From: Competibacteraceae bacterium UBA2792
Lineage (GTDB): Bacteria > Pseudomonadota > Gammaproteobacteria > Competibacterales > Competibacteraceae
Direction: 5' to 3'
DNA length: 18,080 bases
Assembly (NCBI GenBank): GCA_002352125.1
Contig: DEHU01000159.1
Location: 1 to 18,080, forward strand
In this document: piece after piece, positions 15,420-18,080 of the stretch
How positions within the stretch are numbered: the stretch's first letter is position 1
How the letters are laid out: every line of letters begins with the position of its first letter
Translations under genes and position numbers: made by a program
Notes under the pieces: generated by a model
The model's input: the letters and a program-made list of their open reading frames with translations, nothing else
What the model was told of the DNA's origin: nothing
The model's database searches: none

Positions 15420-16514
15420 TCACCCTGGCAACGCTGGCCCCTCCTCGCCCCAACACAACATCGTACCGCAACCGGGTGTCTCTTCCAGGTCGATCCGGTC
15501 CAGCAGCGGCAATCGCTCGATCAGGGCAGCCTTGATCCAACGTAGCAGATTGGCGGGGTCGGCATCCTCCAAATCCGCCAGCCGATCCAGTCGGTGGTGA
15601 TCGAGTTCGCGGTATATGGGATCGAACCGGGCTTTCACCTCGCCGTAATCCACCGTCCAGCCCATCGTCTCGTCCAGCGGCGCGGTCAGATGCAGGCGAA
15701 TCCGGTAGCTGTGGCCGTGCAAGCGGCGCCGAGCGTCGTCGGCTGGCGCTCGGCGAAGGCGCAAGGCGCTCTCGAAAGTTTGTTCCTTCCAGATCCGGTA
15801 ATGTCGCCCGTCGTAATGGCAGCCGGCGGTGGCGGTCTCGTACACGGTGATCCAGGACAGCGGCGGGAATTCCGGTTGCAGCCGTCGCCAGAGCCAGGCG
15901 GCCAGCCGCTCGCTGGTGGGGTTGTCCAGGCCGGGCAGGTCGTTGAGGCAGGCGTGGTGCAACTCGCCGTGCAACGGCATCCAGAGTTCGCTCAGTTGAT
16001 CGAAATCCACCCCCAGATCCCGCCCTTGCAAGTTCTGATCGGCGTGCAGGATCACCTCGAAGCCGTGGCCGTGCATCCGCCCGCAAGGATGACCGGCCGG
16101 GACGTTAGGCAGTCGATGGGCCGCTTCGAAGCGAAATCGTCGCCAAACGTGGACGTGTTCGCGTCCATCCAGATCGGCACCTTGGTCGCGGGTGCTCTGG
16201 ATGCCGACCTGTTCGAGCCCCGGCACGGCCAAGCGCGCTCGAATCCAGCGGGCCAAGTTTTCGTCGGTCGGCACCGGCATGTAATCGTTCAGCAAAGCAT
16301 AGTCCAGGGGTGCCACGATCCCTCGCAGCCGCTCGGCCAACGCTTCGGTCTCGGCACCGGGAAACGGCGCCCAACCCGGCGGCAGCCCGGCCCGGATCCG
16401 CGCCAGAAATCCGTGACCGTGTAGGCGCTTGGCGCGATGGCCGGCCGGTAGTACATCCACTTGGCGGGCGGCTTCGAACGGCGCGGCCGCAACCACGTAC
16501 AACCGTTCGCTCAT
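15420..16514 (-). CDS. queD: Triple-domain 6-carboxy-5,6,7,8-tetrahydropterin synthase
   Basis: A 364-residue QueD with three tandem PTPS folds (about 1-118, 120-236 and 239-356), against about 120 residues for a usual QueD. The central fold has the full active site: FEAAH (His133), CxxxHGH (Cys144, His148, His150) and VYETATAG with Glu226. Fold 1 keeps HGH (32-34) but has Arg17 instead of the first zinc His and Ala28 instead of the Cys. Fold 3 keeps HGH (266-268), has Leu251 in place of the His and Arg262 in place of the Cys. So only one fold should bind zinc and catalyse formation of carboxytetrahydropterin from dihydroneopterin triphosphate; the others probably replace partner subunits. 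ATG 16514 overlaps the queC stop by 4 bp. Confidence 0.93.
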   Translation of the reverse strand: MSERLYVVAAAPFEAARQVDVLPAGHRAKRLHGHGFLARIRAGLPPGWAPFPGAETEALAERLRGIVAPLDYALLNDYMPVPTDENLARWIRARLAVPGLEQVGIQSTRDQGADLDGREHVHVWRRFRFEAAHRLPNVPAGHPCGRMHGHGFEVILHADQNLQGRDLGVDFDQLSELWMPLHGELHHACLNDLPGLDNPTSERLAAWLWRRLQPEFPPLSWITVYETATAGCHYDGRHYRIWKEQTFESALRLRRAPADDARRRLHGHSYRIRLHLTAPLDETMGWTVDYGEVKARFDPIYRELDHHRLDRLADLEDADPANLLRWIKAALIERLPLLDRIDLEETPGCGTMLCWGEEGPALPG

Positions 16515-17194
16515 GGCGAATGTTCGCGGAACCGCTCCACCAGCGGATCGGGAATGCCGGCCTCGGCGAAGCCCTTGGCCCGCAGCACGCAGGCCGGACA
16601 TTCGCCACAAGGGGGGCGCTGGCCCTGATAGCAAGTGTGGGTATCGGCCAGCGCTGGTAGAGCGCCGAGATCGCGCGCCATGAGAACGGTTTCGGCCTTG
16701 GATTTGAACATCAGCGGGGTGTGGAGCGTCAGGTCGTAGTCCATGCCCAGTTGGAGCGCCTGCTCCAGCGCTTGGAGAGTCGCCTGCCGGCAATCGGGAT
16801 AGCCGCTGTAGTCGGTCTGGGCCACGCCCGTCACGACGTGATGGATTGCCCGCTGATAAGCTAGCGCGGCGGCGAAAGTCAGGAAAATCAAGTTGCGTCC
16901 CGGCACAAAGGTGTTGGGCAGTTGCGTGCCAGCATTCATGCCAGGTTGTACGGTGATATCGAGATCGGTCAGGGCGCTGCCACCCAAGGCGGCGAAGGTG
17001 TTGATCGGCAACACGGTGTGCGGAACCCCGGCTTGCATGGCCACCCGGGCGGCGCAAGCCAGTTCGATGCGGTGGCGCTGGCCGTAATCGAAGGTTACCG
17101 CTGCAACGTTGCCGGTACCAAACCGACGTAGCGCCCAGTACAGGCAGGTGGTGGAGTCCTGCCCGCCGGACAGGACGACGAGGGCGGTATCCAT
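16511..17194 (-). CDS. queC: 7-cyano-7-deazaguanine (preQ0) synthase
   Basis: A 227-residue PP-loop ATP-dependent enzyme that turns 7-carboxy-7-deazaguanine and ammonia into preQ0. The P-loop is SGGQDS (9-14). The zinc site at the C-terminus uses Cys188, Cys196, Cys199 and Cys202 ([15 protein letters not shown]). DYGQRH (36-41), VPGRN (97-101) and [14 protein letters not shown] (123-136) are family motifs. The ATG start has GGAG ten bases upstream and comes 16 nt after the queF stop. Its stop overlaps the queD start, so the genes are coupled. Confidence 0.96.
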   Translation of the reverse strand: MDTALVVLSGGQDSTTCLYWALRRFGTGNVAAVTFDYGQRHRIELACAARVAMQAGVPHTVLPINTFAALGGSALTDLDITVQPGMNAGTQLPNTFVPGRNLIFLTFAAALAYQRAIHHVVTGVAQTDYSGYPDCRQATLQALEQALQLGMDYDLTLHTPLMFKSKAETVLMARDLGALPALADTHTCYQGQRPPCGECPACVLRAKGFAEAGIPDPLVERFREHSP

Positions 17195-17210
17195 GAATCG
17201 TTTGCTCCAG

Positions 17211-17651
17211 TCAGTCGGATGCGTTTGGATCGGGCGAAGTCTGCCCGCCGGTCAAACGCACGCCCGGTTTGATAGCGATGCCGCCGCGCGGCAAGAAATC
17301 GCCTCGCACTTCCAGCCAGCGCGGTTGCAGCAGCGCGAACAGGTCGGTGGCAATGCAGTTCACCACGTCTTCGCTGAACGTGCCCTGGTTGCGGAAACTG
17401 AACAAATACAGCTTCAGGGATTTCGATTCCACCAAGTATGCGCCGGGGCTGTAGCGGATCGTCAGCCGGGCAAAATCGGGCTGGCCGGTGATCGGACACA
17501 GCGTGGTGAATTCGGGCGCGGCGAAGCGCACGAGATAGGCCGTGCCCGGATGCGGGTTCGGCACGGTCTCCAGCACGGCGTCGTCGGGGCTGTCGGGCTG
17601 CCGCGCCGGGCGGCCGAGCAGCGTGAGGTTCGGGCGGGATGTTTTTGGCAT
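17211..17651 (-). CDS. queF: NADPH-dependent 7-cyano-7-deazaguanine reductase (unimodular)
   Basis: A QueF of the short, unimodular type (146 residues from ATG 17651) that reduces the nitrile of preQ0 to the aminomethyl group of preQ1. The catalytic nucleophile is Cys52 in [13 protein letters not shown], and Asp59 lies seven residues later. The NADPH-binding signature [14 protein letters not shown] runs from 75 to 88. The positions that are His-Glu in the Bacillus enzyme are Ser93-Glu94 here (GTFSED), with all other key positions at a constant offset. The last part, [11 protein letters not shown], is typical. An upstream ATG at 17696 is possible but borders a hairpin, and neither start has a strong ribosome binding site. 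It is the second gene of the operon visible here. Confidence 0.93.
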   Translation of the reverse strand: MPKTSRPNLTLLGRPARQPDSPDDAVLETVPNPHPGTAYLVRFAAPEFTTLCPITGQPDFARLTIRYSPGAYLVESKSLKLYLFSFRNQGTFSEDVVNCIATDLFALLQPRWLEVRGDFLPRGGIAIKPGVRLTGGQTSPDPNASD

Positions 17652-17698
17652 TGCGCCAAATTTAGGCCTTTGCGGCGCTTGCAGCCAGAGCGACATTT

Positions 17699-17736
17699 GC
17701 GCCGCATCCGTGCGGCGTCATGCCCCCTCAGGGGCA
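17699..17736 (-). terminator. Two tandem hairpins between tgt and queF
   Basis: CGCCGCA-TCCG-TGCGGCG (17700-17717) and TGCCCC-CTCA-GGGGCA (17721-17736) are perfect stems lying side by side in the gap after the tgt stop. No T-run follows on the minus strand, so these may be attenuating or RNA-stabilising structures rather than a full terminator. They lie directly before the more distal possible queF start. Confidence 0.4.
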
Positions 17737-17746
17737 GGCGGCGCGC

Positions 17747-18080
17747 TCAGGGCGGCGCGATGTCGCCGGTGCGGTAGAGGGCCGCGCGCTCTGCGCGAAA
17801 CGCCGCCCAGCGTCCGGCTTCGATCGCGGCGCGGATCTCGCGCATCAGGTCCTGGTAGTGCTGGAGGTTGTGGCGCGTCAGCAGCATCGGCCCCAGCATC
17901 TCGCCGGCCTTGAACAGGTGGTTGAGATAGGCGCGCGAGAAGCGCGTGCAGGCCGGGCACGCGCAGCCTTCCTCGATCGGGCGCGGGTCTTCGGCGTGGC
18001 GCGCGTTGCGCATGTTGATCTCGCCGCGCCGCGTGAAGGCCTTGCCGGTGCGGCCCATGCGCGTCGGCAGAACGCAGTCG
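17747..18080 (-). CDS. tgt: Queuine tRNA-ribosyltransferase, C-terminal part (cut by window end)
   Basis: The frame runs off the right edge and shows only the last 110 residues. It begins DCVLPTRMGRTGKAFT, the well-known TGT segment that follows the catalytic Asp region. The zinc site is CACPACTRFSRAYLNH (three Cys and one His). The ending GEMLGPMLLTRHNLQHYQDL is also typical, so the gene is a normal bacterial Tgt. It exchanges guanine 34 of GUN-anticodon tRNAs for preQ1. It lies at the head of the visible queuosine cluster, which follows about 50-95 nt downstream. Confidence 0.95.
   Translation of the reverse strand, partial: DCVLPTRMGRTGKAFTRRGEINMRNARHAEDPRPIEEGCACPACTRFSRAYLNHLFKAGEMLGPMLLTRHNLQHYQDLMREIRAAIEAGRWAAFRAERAALYRTGDIAPP

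Noticed and set aside
17652..17696. preQ1 riboswitch before queF
   Set aside because: I looked for the compact preQ1 aptamer with its A-rich tail and found only simple GC hairpins in the tgt-queF gap.

Overview
The window is GC-rich chromosomal DNA from a proteobacterium, most likely a gammaproteobacterium. Supporting signs are a PBP1C, a lipoprotein esterase, a di-haem cytochrome c peroxidase, OvoA, and a tgt-queF-queC-queD-queE cluster whose QueE carries a CX14CX2C cluster loop. A short C-rich repeat (AAYCCCTCTCCC core) and a PpgK-type polyphosphate glucokinase would fit something like the Competibacteraceae, but that placement is only an inference. No tRNA, rRNA, CRISPR array or phage gene is visible.

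Region 1 (1-2.7 kb): a frameshifted stub of an IS3-type orfA, then pbpC, a bifunctional murein synthase with a dispersed repeat absorbed in frame into its linker. Region 2 (2.7-6.7 kb): a lipoprotein alpha/beta hydrolase on the minus strand, then a plus-strand two-gene unit of a MoxR-type AAA ATPase and a metallopeptidase-like/vWA protein sharing 4 bp. Region 3 (6.7-8.4 kb): the minus-strand ppgK and a conserved hypothetical gene, separated by a repeat-bearing spacer. Region 4 (8.4-11.0 kb): ovoA for ovothiol synthesis, read leftward. Region 5 (11.0-13.5 kb): a patchwork of two AT-rich islands, a short RlpA-like exported protein, a small membrane protein, a 39-aa single-span peptide, and a cupin whose start sits just after a perfect 13-bp hairpin. 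Region 6 (13.5-14.6 kb): a periplasmic di-haem peroxidase. Region 7 (14.8-18.08 kb, minus strand): the queuosine cluster tgt (cut by the window end), queF, queC, queD and queE, with overlaps or very short gaps.

QueD, QueE and QueC make preQ0 from carboxytetrahydropterin, QueF reduces it to preQ1, and Tgt inserts preQ1 into tRNA. The QueD here is unusual: it holds three tandem 6-pyruvoyl-tetrahydropterin-synthase (PTPS) folds, and only the middle one keeps the full zinc and cysteine set. OvoA, the peroxidase and possibly the cupin suggest redox or peroxide handling, but they are separate transcription units. The best leads for something undescribed are the triple-fold QueD, the QueF with Ser at a normally His active-site position, the MoxR-metallopeptidase/vWA pair, and the 39-aa peptide-hairpin-cupin arrangement.
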